Of a stretch of 60,467 nucleotides of DNA, positions 16,259-25,613 are shown one piece after another. The stretch is from CAZSHX01 sp964606895 (GTDB lineage Bacteria; Bacteroidota; Ignavibacteria; Kapaibacteriales; UBA2268), in contig CAZSHX010000020.1 in the NCBI GenBank assembly GCA_964606895.1, positions 1 through 60,467 of the forward strand, written 5' to 3'. The notes beneath the pieces were generated by a model. It worked only from the letters and a program-made list of their open reading frames with translations. It was not told where the DNA came from and searched no databases. The stretch's first letter is position 1. The number at the start of each line of letters is the position of its first letter. The position numbers and the translations under genes were made by a program.

Positions 16259-17479
16259 ATGAAAAAAATTGCCCAATACGATATAAAAAAACTTGCAGAT
16301 GAGTTTGGCACTCCGCTTTATGTTTATGATAAAGCAAAAATCGAAGAGAATTATCTAAGATTGAAAAATGCTTTCACATTAGAATATAAGAAAACGAAAA
16401 TTCATTTTTCCGTTAAAGCTAATACCAATCTTCATATCCTGAAGTTGTTCAATTCTTTTGGTTCGGGTACGGACTGCTCGTCTCCTGTGGAAATTAAATT
16501 ATCAAAAAAAGTCGGGTTTAAATCCTCTGATATCATCTATACAGGCAATTACGAAAGTCCCGACGACTTACTGACAGCAACTGAAGAAGGAGTTAGAATC
16601 AATCTGGATGACATTAATTCTTTCAGAAGACTTCTGAAAATCAGAAAACCTGAAATTATTTCATTCAGGATTAACCCCGGGATTGGCAGAGGCGGCTTTG
16701 AAGGAATTACTACTGCCGGTGCTGACGCTAAATTCGGTGTTCCTTACGAGATGGCTTACGAAACCTACAAAGAAGCCTTGGAAGCAGGAGTTACCCGTTT
16801 CGGCATTCACATGATGACCGGTTCGAATAATCTCGAGCCTTACTATTTTGCCGAAATCGTTGATAAACTATTAACAATTGCAGGAAATATTTTTTTAAAA
16901 CTGAAAATTTCTCCGGAATATATTGACATTGGCGGAGGTTTCGGAGTGCCATATTCAGATGATGAGCAGGAACTAAATATCGAATCAACTGCACGACTTG
17001 TTACCGATGTTTTCAAAGAAAAATGCAAAAAATATCATTTCAAAGAACCCGAACTTATTCTCGAACCGGGGAGATACCTGACAGCAAACGCAGGATATAT
17101 AATTTCAAAGGTTACAGGTGTGAAAAACAGTTATAAGAATTTTATTGGAATTGATGCCGGAATGAATACGCTAATCAGACCTGCCCTTTACGGAGCAAAA
17201 CATCGTGCTTATGTTTACGGAAAACCTAAAAATACCCGAATGGTCAATATTTGCGGACAAATTTGCGAAAACTCCGATATATTTGCAACCAATATTCCTT
17301 TCCCCGAAGTTCATGAAGGCGACTTAGTAGTAATTCGCGATACGGGAGCTTATGGTTTTGTTATGGCATCAAATTATAACAACAGACTAAGACCAGCTGA
17401 AGTTCTGATTGACGGGAGTAAAGCAAAAATTATCCGCAGAAGAGAACAAATCGAAGATATTTTAAAGTATTTCCCTTAA
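16259..17479 (+). CDS. lysA: Diaminopimelate decarboxylase
   Basis: A PLP-dependent fold-III decarboxylase making L-lysine from meso-diaminopimelate. The PLP lysine is K53 in HFSVKANTN. The glycine-rich phosphate-binding loop YIDIGGGFGVPY and EPGRYLTANAGY are present. The usual CESxD motif near the C-terminus reads GQICENSDIF, and the usual HIGSQ segment reads HMMTGSN, so the substrate site differs slightly from the textbook enzymes. The length of 406 residues is normal, and its place right after aspartate kinase supports the assignment. A related fold-III decarboxylase with another diamino substrate is a less likely alternative. Confidence 0.87.
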   Translation: MKKIAQYDIKKLADEFGTPLYVYDKAKIEENYLRLKNAFTLEYKKTKIHFSVKANTNLHILKLFNSFGSGTDCSSPVEIKLSKKVGFKSSDIIYTGNYESPDDLLTATEEGVRINLDDINSFRRLLKIRKPEIISFRINPGIGRGGFEGITTAGADAKFGVPYEMAYETYKEALEAGVTRFGIHMMTGSNNLEPYYFAEIVDKLLTIAGNIFLKLKISPEYIDIGGGFGVPYSDDEQELNIESTARLVTDVFKEKCKKYHFKEPELILEPGRYLTANAGYIISKVTGVKNSYKNFIGIDAGMNTLIRPALYGAKHRAYVYGKPKNTRMVNICGQICENSDIFATNIPFPEVHEGDLVVIRDTGAYGFVMASNYNNRLRPAEVLIDGSKAKIIRRREQIEDILKYFP

Positions 17480-17669
17480 TGACTTTTTGAGCTTCCGATC
17501 CATTTAAAAATATTACAAATTTTACCAATAAATTTTTACTTTTAATTACTATTAAAGAATAGTTGTCTTTATCCCAAATTATTCGAAATAATTTTATCTT
17601 GGAAGTTAGATACGTTTCCTGATATAAGCATTATTGTACTTAGCAACTAAACTTTTGAAATAAAGATGC

Positions 17670-18269
17670 TTATTCCTCTTCTTTTTTATTCAAAACAACA
17701 ATCGCATCATGAATTTTACCGTTCATGTAGATTTCAGGTGCTATTATATTGCACGAAACAAACCTCAATCTTACTCCGGCTTCCAGAAACATATCAGCTG
17801 TCCGTTTATAAGAATCAACCCATTTTCCGTTTGTATGCTTGTCGTAAAAGTCCTGGCCGTCGCGGTGAATGATTACTTCAGAAATACCCGTCTGAACAAT
17901 AGCTCTGGCACAATCACAGCATGGAAGCCAGGGGATATAAATCTTACATCCTTTTAGAACAGTTCCTCTGCGAGCGGCATTATAAATGGCATTTCTTTCG
18001 GCATGTTCCATCCAGAAGTACTTTTCACCGTTTTCTCTGGAAAGACGAATTCCTTCGCTGTCGCTTTCAATTCCGCGGGGAAGGGAGTTATAACCGGTTG
18101 CGACAAGTACATTATCTGAGTCGGCAATAACTGAGCCGACATGCGTATGCTCGTCTTTGCTTCTCATTCCCACAAGATAGCACATTGTCAGATAAAGTTG
18201 GTCCCAATCTGGTCTTTGCATATGATTTCCATTATTTTCCATATTTTTCAATCTTCTTTTTATTTTCAA
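17670..18269 (-). CDS. Deoxycytidylate (dCMP) deaminase family protein
   Basis: A zinc-dependent cytidine-deaminase-fold enzyme, likely converting dCMP to dUMP for dTMP synthesis. The zinc motifs are HAERNAIYNAARRG (His plus catalytic Glu) and PWLPCCDCARAI (PCxxC-type cysteines). HVGSVIADSDNVLVATGYNSLPRG matches the N-terminal half of ComEB-type deaminases. The first codons (MKIKRRLKN) may be spurious; an in-frame ATG at 18242 (MENNGNHMQRPDW) is an equally good start. The ~50 C-terminal residues are an extension that I do not recognise. The gene is not obviously in an operon. Confidence 0.88.
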   Translation of the reverse strand: MKIKRRLKNMENNGNHMQRPDWDQLYLTMCYLVGMRSKDEHTHVGSVIADSDNVLVATGYNSLPRGIESDSEGIRLSRENGEKYFWMEHAERNAIYNAARRGTVLKGCKIYIPWLPCCDCARAIVQTGISEVIIHRDGQDFYDKHTNGKWVDSYKRTADMFLEAGVRLRFVSCNIIAPEIYMNGKIHDAIVVLNKKEEE

Positions 18270-18297
18270 TCTTTAGTTCATAATTTATAATTATTTT

Positions 18298-20436
18298 CTA
18301 CTTTTTCCATTTTTTCTGCAACTCAATATAAACTGTTCTGGTTAAAAACCTTTCCGCCGGAGTTGCATAAGAATAGATGCCCGGGGGCATTTCGGTGGAA
18401 CCGATTCCTCTGACTTCCATAATATCAAGATTCGGAGCAACATCGCGAATGAATTTGGAAGTATTCTGGGCTCTTCTTTCCGAAAGTGCAAGGTTATTCC
18501 CAAACGTTCCCAAAATATCCGAATAGCCGTAAACAGTCGCTTTCATTCCCTGATTTGCCGAACGAACAAATTCTTTAAGTCGTCCCTTGGCTCTTTCAGG
18601 AATTGAAACACTCGAAACACCAAACAAGATTAAAGATAATCTCTGAATTTCGGTATTTGAAGTATCCTTTTTGATGGAAATTTTTGTTTCAGCGGTATAA
18701 ACCTGACCTTCGAAATCAGTTGCCCGAAGTTCAATTGTAACAGGTTCTCCTGAATTTAGATTTGCAATTTTTTCTGTGGTAAGGATTTCATTAACCGCCG
18801 AAGGAGCACCCTGAAATAATTTCGACACAAAAACCTTAGAACCCTGACGTGCAACAATACTTGATGATGAAATATTTTTCAGAAAAGTACCGTCGGGAGT
18901 AAGTTTCAGATTAGATGGCGAAATTCTGTTTGCTTCAAGATACCTTTCCTGAACCACGGGAGCCCAAAGCTGATCATCCTCCGAAATTAATTCAACTCTC
19001 CGGTTTTCGGCATAACCGCTGTCATTTTTGGTCATAGTCGGTTCTGAAGGGTAGCAGTTTCTTGCAGATGAATTAATAGTAATCCTATCTTTTCTGATGC
19101 CCCATTCCGAAACAAGATAATTCTGAATTGATTCGGCTCTGTGTTTTGCCAGATAGCAATTTCCTTTTTCGGTTGTGGAATCAGAATTGCCCTTCAGTGA
19201 CAATTTGGAGTTAGGAAATTTCTGCATTCTTTTACCGATTATATTCAGAACATTTTTATGATAACTGACCGGACTGATAGCCAAATCGTCTATTTCGAAA
19301 TCTGATGGTTTATTAATTTTGTTGTAAAACGGATGAATGTCCGACGAATCCTTACCGAAAAACACAACCGGCAATATGGGAAATGCCTGAGAAACGTATT
19401 GCGTTTGCATATAAATCAATGGTGTATTCACTGTAATATTCATTTGTGGTTTTGGAGGAATGAAAAGAGTATCGGTGCGGTGAATACTTGAAATTGTAAT
19501 CACTGTATCGCCCCGAATTTTTCTGCTCTCCAAATTAAGTTCTTTGCCGATAGCAACGTATCTTTGGGCATAAGCATCAGAAAGGAGTTCTGTTGTGTCA
19601 ATCCTGATATTGATTTCTTTTCTTTCGAAAATCTGCTTTGGAACCGACTCAATTTTTGGAGAATATTTCAGTGCCAAACCAAATTGCATGGAATTAACCG
19701 TCCATTTTAAATCTTTCACAAAGTCAGTCTGTCCGACCATATATGATATTTCGGGAGCAAGAAATACCGAATTATCACGATTCAAGGGAAAATGATAGTT
19801 CATTCCTGCAAATAAGCTTCCATAAATTTCTTTAGCATTTGGAACCTCGCCTGCCCTTTGGTTTCTGATACGTTTATTTGTTTCTATGAAAACACCGCGG
19901 TTTTCGGGTTTAGTAATTCTTTCGTATTGTTCGAAAGTCATCTTGTTCAAAAATCCTGCATGACCACCAAAAAATACTTCGAAACCTCCGAAGGGATTAA
20001 AGCTAATGAATGGCTCAATTCCAAAATCACTGATTTTTGCATTGATAACGTGCTCAAATTGTCCATCAACGGCGGATGAATCAACTCTTACTTTTGTTGC
20101 CTCAAGAGAGGTTAGTGAGCCGTCAAGAATTGAATAACCGCCCTTTAGTCCTAACCGCAGATAATAGGGCAGAGGCAGTTCCCAGCTTAAACCTATAGAA
20201 TAGCCTGTTCCTGTTCCCTTTTCGAATTTTGGACAGCAATTCGGAACACCCTCAAACTTTTGAAAATTTGAGACGTGGTCATTCATTTTATAATTAAAGA
20301 ACAAGCCAAAACGATGTCTGTCATCTATTGAATCCTCTGCCAGTAAATTGTTTGCAAAGATGATGCATAACAACAAAAAACTCAAAAAAGATTTATATTT
20401 CAATTTGTTCGATTTAACTGATTTATTTCTATTCAT
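18298..20436 (-). CDS. Outer-membrane beta-barrel protein with two OmpA-like domains
   Basis: The 712-residue protein has an N-terminal signal segment (~residues 14-33). Residues ~35-260 look like an outer-membrane barrel (alternating hydrophobic strands, GYSIGLSWELPLPYYLRLGLKGGYS). Two OmpA-like regions follow: one around residues 400-480 (LKGNSDSTTEKGNCYLAKHRAESIQNYL shortened as LAKHRAESIQ) and one at the C-terminus (LILFGVSSVSIPERAKGRL, LALSERRAQNTSKFIRDVAP). Doubled OmpA domains are found in Ignavibacteria/Kapabacteria envelope proteins. It is 15 bases downstream of the ASPIC/FG-GAP gene and likely cotranscribed with it. Confidence 0.8.
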   Translation of the reverse strand: MNRNKSVKSNKLKYKSFLSFLLLCIIFANNLLAEDSIDDRHRFGLFFNYKMNDHVSNFQKFEGVPNCCPKFEKGTGTGYSIGLSWELPLPYYLRLGLKGGYSILDGSLTSLEATKVRVDSSAVDGQFEHVINAKISDFGIEPFISFNPFGGFEVFFGGHAGFLNKMTFEQYERITKPENRGVFIETNKRIRNQRAGEVPNAKEIYGSLFAGMNYHFPLNRDNSVFLAPEISYMVGQTDFVKDLKWTVNSMQFGLALKYSPKIESVPKQIFERKEINIRIDTTELLSDAYAQRYVAIGKELNLESRKIRGDTVITISSIHRTDTLFIPPKPQMNITVNTPLIYMQTQYVSQAFPILPVVFFGKDSSDIHPFYNKINKPSDFEIDDLAISPVSYHKNVLNIIGKRMQKFPNSKLSLKGNSDSTTEKGNCYLAKHRAESIQNYLVSEWGIRKDRITINSSARNCYPSEPTMTKNDSGYAENRRVELISEDDQLWAPVVQERYLEANRISPSNLKLTPDGTFLKNISSSSIVARQGSKVFVSKLFQGAPSAVNEILTTEKIANLNSGEPVTIELRATDFEGQVYTAETKISIKKDTSNTEIQRLSLILFGVSSVSIPERAKGRLKEFVRSANQGMKATVYGYSDILGTFGNNLALSERRAQNTSKFIRDVAPNLDIMEVRGIGSTEMPPGIYSYATPAERFLTRTVYIELQKKWKK

Positions 20437-20451
20437 ACTTATTTTTTACTA

Positions 20452-23400
20452 TCATCTAATCAGTCCCAAAGGAATCTGTTTGACCAAGCCGTCTGATTCT
20501 ATTACCAGATAGTACATTCCTGACGACACGTTATTCAAATCAAGGTCTTTTTCTGTGATTCCGATTTCGGCAATTCCTTCAAAAAATGTCTGTAAATTTC
20601 TGCCGAATACGTCTGTTGCCTTCAGCTTTATATATTTGCTCTTCGAAGAATTTACCGAAATTTTGATTTTCGCTGAACCACTAAAAGGATTTGGTAAGAC
20701 GGAAACAATCAGATTATCATTTTCATTGCCCAATTCAGTTACTGAAGTTAAAACTCCGGTGCCTTTTAACGATAGCTGTTTAGACGGTGCATCGGGGTCA
20801 TTTGAATTTATCTGCATTTTTGTGTTGTAAGCTTTTTCTTCCTTTGGAGTAAACCTCAAAGTTAGCGACGAACTGTCAGATGGTTTCAATATTATCGGAA
20901 AATTGGCACCGGGGAATGTATAGATATCATTCATAGTTGCATCCAAGAGTGTTATAGATGAGACTTTGAGTTCTCCATTACCTTCATTGAAAATCTGGAA
21001 TGCACGGTCGTTTGGAACACCAATCATTGTAGCACCCATAAAGAATAAACCGGGTACAACTTTGATTTGTGAACGTGGAACATCTCCCATTCCTAAAAGT
21101 TGGACTTCCAGATTCGGTTCGTTGTAAGCATTAGATTGTACAATAACTTTTGTTTTATACTCTTTTTCCTGTTTTGGTGAAAATTGGACATGAACTAATT
21201 TAAACTCTTTCGATTGTAGTGTTAGAGGCAAAGTTGATGAATCAATCACATAAGCATTATCGGTATTGTTATCAATAGTGAATTTTTGAATTTCAAGCGG
21301 TAGTTCTCCTTGGTTCGAAATTACGAAAGACATTGTTTTAGAGCTGTCAATGAAAACACTACCATAAAAAATTGAATTTGTTTCGGTTGCAATCATCGGC
21401 TCTTTTTTGAATCCAAACGATTGTATATCCACATACGCGGTTTTGGAATTGTAGGCATCTGTTGTTAAAATTATATTTGTCGAAAAATCTCCTCTTCGGG
21501 TAGGTTTGAATTTAACTCTGAAATGAGCAGAATCATTACGCATTATAACAAATGGCATTGGGATAGGATTATCAAAAGAATAATGCTCTGCAAATTTACT
21601 GTCAAATTTCATGTCCATAATTGTAAGACTGTTATCCCCGAGATTTTTTATGAAAAAGCTGATTGTTGAATCTTTTCCAACATTAACTGTATCGAAATCC
21701 ATAACCGGTTTATTGAAAGCAATTATTCCAGCAGTTTCAGCTTCGCTCGGTATAAACACTTTCAGCCTGCCTAAGTCATCAAGTTCAGAAATACAATTTA
21801 TCGGCGGGTATTTGAAAACTGAGGTGAGCAAATCCTTTCGGGGCCAGCGAACCGTTACTGAATCAATATAATGCTTTCCTGCTATTCCAAAATTTTGAAT
21901 AAAAGGCATTTGACCTGCAAAATGACCGACACCTGCCTGAAGCTCACGCATCATATTCAGCCCGTTTGCCGATGTAGATATTCTTGCACCGATTGCCGTT
22001 TTGTTTGTTCCAGCCAATGTAGGTTTCAGTTTGAAAGCCGCCCAATTGTTTTTATTTCCTATATCATTTCTGAGTAATTCTATTTGTGTCCATACTTTAA
22101 TAACCTGTTTGTCATCAACGGTTTGAGTGTCGCGGATTGTGTGGCTGACCAAAATATCCTGATCTCCGTCCAAATCAAAATCAACAGGAATCGGTGTATG
22201 GGCTTCTTTGATTGTATGAAATAAACCGAGTGCTTTGGAAATATCTTTCAAAACTCCATCAGTATCCTGTCTGCAAACATACAGCCTTTCCTGACCTTCA
22301 AGATTTGCGGCAGGGTAAGCACTTTGTCCGATTAAACAATCAAGCCAACCATCGTTATCTAAATCTATCCAGTTGCCTCCCTGATCTCCAAGATGAGATT
22401 CAATAGGAGCATCCCTTACGATTTTATTCAAATCCCACTGGAAAGCATATCCTGCTTTGTAGCCGCCGTTTATAGCAATATGAGTTCTGCCTTCACCATC
22501 ATTGTAGCCGCCATGAACTTCCACCTGAAGCAGGTCCATATTGCCGTCATTGTTCACATCACCGGGCTGGGCACTCCATTGGCATAGGTTCTGCCCATGG
22601 TCGCCGCCCAGTTTTTGGGCACTGTAATTTGCGACACTTGTGTAGTTTGCAAATCTTCCGTTCTGAGTATTCTTGAATAATGCCCCACCCGAACGGCAAT
22701 ACGGCGAGGTGATGATATCCTGCCAGCCGTCATTGTCATAATCTGTTACGTTCACTCCATATTCAGGTTCAACTACATTTTGTAGCCCAATGGTTTTAAT
22801 ATGAGTAAAAGAACCGTCGCCGTTTCCTTTCAGCATAACATCGGGCATATTTGTTCCAACACCATTAAAAGCCGCATAATCCGTGAACCATGTTGAAATA
22901 TACAAATCGAGGATTCCATCATAATCGTAGTCCAGATAAGCCATTCCGGTGGCGTTTATCAAGCCCGGAGAAAGAGTATCATCAACAATGATATTATTTG
23001 TTCCGGCATCTTTTTTTAATGTGAAATGTCCTTTTCCGTCACCAAGAAGAACTTCAGTTCTGTCGCCCGGGTCAGGAGGATTTTGATAATACTGAAGGCG
23101 GTGATAGTAAATACTTGTAACAATATCAATATTGCCGTCATTATTCACATCTGCCGCCGCCATAATGTCCACTATCCTGCCTTTTTTGGTCTCATCACGA
23201 TTAACAGTGATTCCCGAACTGTCAGTCCAATTAACGAAAATACGTTTAATCGGACTTGTCTTATCGGGATTAGGGACATTCAGGAATAAATAGAGATGAT
23301 TTCTATTTACTCCGCCCTCACCCCAAAAGAGGTCGGGATAATTGTCGTTATTAACATCAGCCACCCAGATTCTGCCTCCGCGAGCCGAATCGAGACCGGC

Positions 23401-23505
23401 TTCGTGGGTAATTTTAGTTAACCACGAAGGATTTGGAGCTTCGGAAAACGTAGCAAAAACAGTAAAAATGCAAATAAAAAACGAATATGTAAGTAACCTT
23501 TTCAT
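20452..23505 (-). CDS. FG-GAP/ASPIC (UnbV) repeat T9SS-type secreted protein
   Basis: The ATG at 23505 gives MKRLLTYSFFICIFTVFATFS, a signal peptide; an upstream ATG at 23517 adds four residues. Residues ~20-480 contain many FG-GAP/VCBS motifs with calcium-binding loops (VADVNNDNYPDLFWGEGG, AADVNNDGNIDIVTS, LDYDYDGILDLYIST, GDVNNDGNMDLLQ). An ASPIC/UnbV domain follows (GVGHFAGQMPFIQNFGIAG, DSVTVRWPRKD). Three choice-of-anchor-D-type Ig domains fill residues ~610-920. The C-terminus, SVLPNPFSGSAKIKIS to VSSGMYYLVIESDG, is a T9SS-like sorting domain. The protein is a large surface or extracellular protein, perhaps adhesive; its ligand is unknown. Confidence 0.86.
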   Translation of the reverse strand: MKRLLTYSFFICIFTVFATFSEAPNPSWLTKITHEAGLDSARGGRIWVADVNNDNYPDLFWGEGGVNRNHLYLFLNVPNPDKTSPIKRIFVNWTDSSGITVNRDETKKGRIVDIMAAADVNNDGNIDIVTSIYYHRLQYYQNPPDPGDRTEVLLGDGKGHFTLKKDAGTNNIIVDDTLSPGLINATGMAYLDYDYDGILDLYISTWFTDYAAFNGVGTNMPDVMLKGNGDGSFTHIKTIGLQNVVEPEYGVNVTDYDNDGWQDIITSPYCRSGGALFKNTQNGRFANYTSVANYSAQKLGGDHGQNLCQWSAQPGDVNNDGNMDLLQVEVHGGYNDGEGRTHIAINGGYKAGYAFQWDLNKIVRDAPIESHLGDQGGNWIDLDNDGWLDCLIGQSAYPAANLEGQERLYVCRQDTDGVLKDISKALGLFHTIKEAHTPIPVDFDLDGDQDILVSHTIRDTQTVDDKQVIKVWTQIELLRNDIGNKNNWAAFKLKPTLAGTNKTAIGARISTSANGLNMMRELQAGVGHFAGQMPFIQNFGIAGKHYIDSVTVRWPRKDLLTSVFKYPPINCISELDDLGRLKVFIPSEAETAGIIAFNKPVMDFDTVNVGKDSTISFFIKNLGDNSLTIMDMKFDSKFAEHYSFDNPIPMPFVIMRNDSAHFRVKFKPTRRGDFSTNIILTTDAYNSKTAYVDIQSFGFKKEPMIATETNSIFYGSVFIDSSKTMSFVISNQGELPLEIQKFTIDNNTDNAYVIDSSTLPLTLQSKEFKLVHVQFSPKQEKEYKTKVIVQSNAYNEPNLEVQLLGMGDVPRSQIKVVPGLFFMGATMIGVPNDRAFQIFNEGNGELKVSSITLLDATMNDIYTFPGANFPIILKPSDSSSLTLRFTPKEEKAYNTKMQINSNDPDAPSKQLSLKGTGVLTSVTELGNENDNLIVSVLPNPFSGSAKIKISVNSSKSKYIKLKATDVFGRNLQTFFEGIAEIGITEKDLDLNNVSSGMYYLVIESDGLVKQIPLGLIR

Positions 23506-23706
23506 GAAATATTCCATTAATAAAAATACAAGCTGTTAAATTAAGCAGTTATTCTCAAATTATCAAATTTTATTATAAATATTTTTGAAAATCGAGAAAT
23601 ATTACTTCAATAAATACACTTTTCAGGGTAAACTGATTTTAAAAACCTGCAATTTATTTTAATTCTTTCGTTTCAATAATTGAATTTACTAATAGAAGCA
23701 TAGCTC

Positions 23707-23877
23707 ATGAAATTGAAAGTTTTAATTCATAATGCAGAAGAAGGCGGTTTATGGGCTGAAGTTCCATTAATTCCCGGCAGTGTAACTCAAGCTGAAAATT
23801 TAGAAGACCTGATTGCAAATCTATATGAAGCTGTTGATGGTTGTTTATCCGTTGATATTAGAGCTAATACTATTTAA
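23707..23877 (+). CDS. HicB-like antitoxin N-domain, short (possibly decayed)
   Basis: The 56-residue product MKLKVLIHNAEEGGLWAEV... with the segment ENLEDLIANLYEAVDGCL matches the HicB antitoxin partial-RNase-H fold. Related stand-alone proteins are about 65-75 residues. Here the frame stops after IRANTI, but the +1 frame continues with FKPANPSPEVPDVQL for about 24 codons, hinting at a frameshift. No HicA toxin is next to it. Either a short free-standing HicB-like protein or a remnant of a toxin-antitoxin pair. Confidence 0.6.
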   Translation: MKLKVLIHNAEEGGLWAEVPLIPGSVTQAENLEDLIANLYEAVDGCLSVDIRANTI

Positions 23878-23938
23878 ACCTGCAAATCCTTCACCCGAAG
23901 TTCCTGATGTTCAACTCGACAGTTTATGCTATATGGAA

Positions 23939-23993
23939 TTGTCATTCTGAACGAAGTGAAGAATCTATACTTTTTTCCGTGTCAGAATGACAA
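23939..23993. repeat. GTCATTCTGA-type palindromic repeat
   Basis: TTGTCATTCTGA (23939-23950) is the inverse of TCAGAATGACAA (23982-23993), with ACGAAGTGAAGAATCT between. This is the widespread repeat whose translation reads VILNEVKNL; its outer GTCATTC ends are shared with the elements at 34514-34865 and 55401-55468. Confidence 0.7.
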
Positions 23994-24027
23994 GAAAATT
24001 GAGAAACCCTTTACATTGACCTGGTAC

Positions 24028-24049
24028 GACAAGCATCCCTGCTTGTCCG
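24028..24049. repeat. GACAAGCA palindrome, copy 1
   Basis: GACAAGCA-tccc-TGCTTGTC is a perfect 8-bp-arm palindrome. The same sequence in reverse complement occurs at 55350-55371, so this is a small dispersed intergenic repeat. Confidence 0.7.
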
Positions 24050-24065
24050 AATAGCTGTTTAAACC

Positions 24066-24091
24066 AAAAAAAAAGGGAGCTAAGCTCCCCC
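24066..24091 (-). terminator. intrinsic terminator of the FadL-like gene
   Basis: On the minus strand GGGAGCT-TAGCTCCC-type stem is followed by nine U (the A run 24066-24074 on the plus strand). It lies 24 bases after the stop of the FadL-like gene. Confidence 0.85.
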
Positions 24092-24114
24092 GTTTTCCTC
24101 AAAAATTATTTTGA

Positions 24115-25605
24115 TTAATATCTGTATGTTAATTGCACACCGAAATTCAATGGTTTCATTGTGTAAGTATAACTCGAAACATCAACTCCATAGTTCTGGC
24201 GTAACTGAGTTACTTCGGAATACTGAACTAAACCTTCAAGCCTGACATTCGGAGCGGCATAGAAACCGATACCAAATGCATATTTCTGCATTGAAGCTCC
24301 GGTTACATTATCATTCATATAGGGTGAAGATGTTGCCGAATAACTTCCGCGAACCGCAAGCGGAGCAAACGGAATATCATACTCAAGTCCAATACCCCAT
24401 GATACCTGTCCGACAAGATATTTAACTATATCGGTATTCACAACTTTAAGTTCTGCAGGAGCATTAACAAATTCAAGCTGAGTCGCATCCGAATATTCAA
24501 GTCCAGCAGATATACTAAGATTGAAAGCGTTGAACGACAGCCCTGTTGAATACACAAACGGCGTTACAATTCCGTAAGAATTTGTAAATTGGTCGGGTGT
24601 CCAGGGATTCGGTGATTTCCCGTTTCCGAAATATGAACGAGGTGAATCGAAAGTAGATGTTGCACTTTCGCTGAACACTTCATCAACACTATAATAAGAC
24701 GGGAATTTAATAGAAGCACCAAACCTGAAAAATTTATTCAGTTTAGCCATTATACCGATTGAACCGCTGATTCCGCCAATGTTTTGTTCAAGGTCAGATT
24801 CATAAGTCATACTGTGGAAATCTACAACTTCACGCAGTGGGGAAGATGTATCATGTGGGAATGATATTGAATCTCTCGAAGTATAAATATTATTAACATC
24901 TGTTTCTTCAAAAGTGTTATGATATTTGAATCTGCCCCATTTTCCGGATATTGTAAATCCGGCAGAAATAAACTTAGAAAGTTCCATAGCAAATCCGGTT
25001 GTTATCGAATGCAACCCGCCTTTTTCCTGAACGAAAGCTTTTTGCTGGTTTCCACCTGTTATTGGTGTTACTAAATCGTCACCGGCAAGCCAGAGATGAT
25101 AAGCCCAATTGTCTGCATAAGTGCCGGTTCCATTGCCGGGACCATTTTTTGCCTGCCAGTCAACAAAAGAAGATTTGGCATTTATTCCGGAAAAACTGAT
25201 ATTATTATCGAAATTTGTTTCCATGAAATAACCGATGCCAAAAGAGGCATTGCGGTCGCCCATATTAATCGGAACCACAAGTCCGATATTATTGAAATAA
25301 GCATTGTTCGATTTGAAAGTCTCATTGGCACCCATAAACAAAGCACTCGTATTGTTTGCGGCGAATCCAAGCCCTAAGGTGAATTCGCTTTTTGTAAGCA
25401 GACTCAATCCTGCGGGATTGTACATCATGGCACCAATATCATCCGAAAGTCCGTGAAATGCTGTTCCGAGTGCTCCTGCCCTAACCGTATAAGTTCCGTT
25501 GTTTTGTGAATATCTCAAAGCATCTTCAATAAACTGAGCTTTAAGAGTAAACGATGTTGCTATCGCAAATAACATTGCAACTAAAACTAATCTTTTCATT
25601 TTCAT
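24115..25605 (-). CDS. FadL/OmpP1-family outer-membrane protein
   Basis: The 496-residue protein starts with a signal peptide (MKMKRLVLVAMLFAIATSFTLKAQ). The early mature part has SVRAGALGTAF-like VRAGALGTAFHGLSDD and GAMMYNPAGLSLL, the hallmark of the FadL/OmpP1/TodX transporters (NPAGL motif). The rest is a long alternating-strand barrel with many aromatic girdle residues, ending VQLTYRY with the aromatic C-terminus expected for outer-membrane barrels. Members take up hydrophobic compounds such as fatty acids, but the substrate cannot be read here. It ends with a strong intrinsic terminator and is close behind the lipoprotein gene upstream (8 bases), likely one transcript. Confidence 0.82.
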   Translation of the reverse strand: MKMKRLVLVAMLFAIATSFTLKAQFIEDALRYSQNNGTYTVRAGALGTAFHGLSDDIGAMMYNPAGLSLLTKSEFTLGLGFAANNTSALFMGANETFKSNNAYFNNIGLVVPINMGDRNASFGIGYFMETNFDNNISFSGINAKSSFVDWQAKNGPGNGTGTYADNWAYHLWLAGDDLVTPITGGNQQKAFVQEKGGLHSITTGFAMELSKFISAGFTISGKWGRFKYHNTFEETDVNNIYTSRDSISFPHDTSSPLREVVDFHSMTYESDLEQNIGGISGSIGIMAKLNKFFRFGASIKFPSYYSVDEVFSESATSTFDSPRSYFGNGKSPNPWTPDQFTNSYGIVTPFVYSTGLSFNAFNLSISAGLEYSDATQLEFVNAPAELKVVNTDIVKYLVGQVSWGIGLEYDIPFAPLAVRGSYSATSSPYMNDNVTGASMQKYAFGIGFYAAPNVRLEGLVQYSEVTQLRQNYGVDVSSYTYTMKPLNFGVQLTYRY

Positions 25606-25613
25606 ATTCCTTA

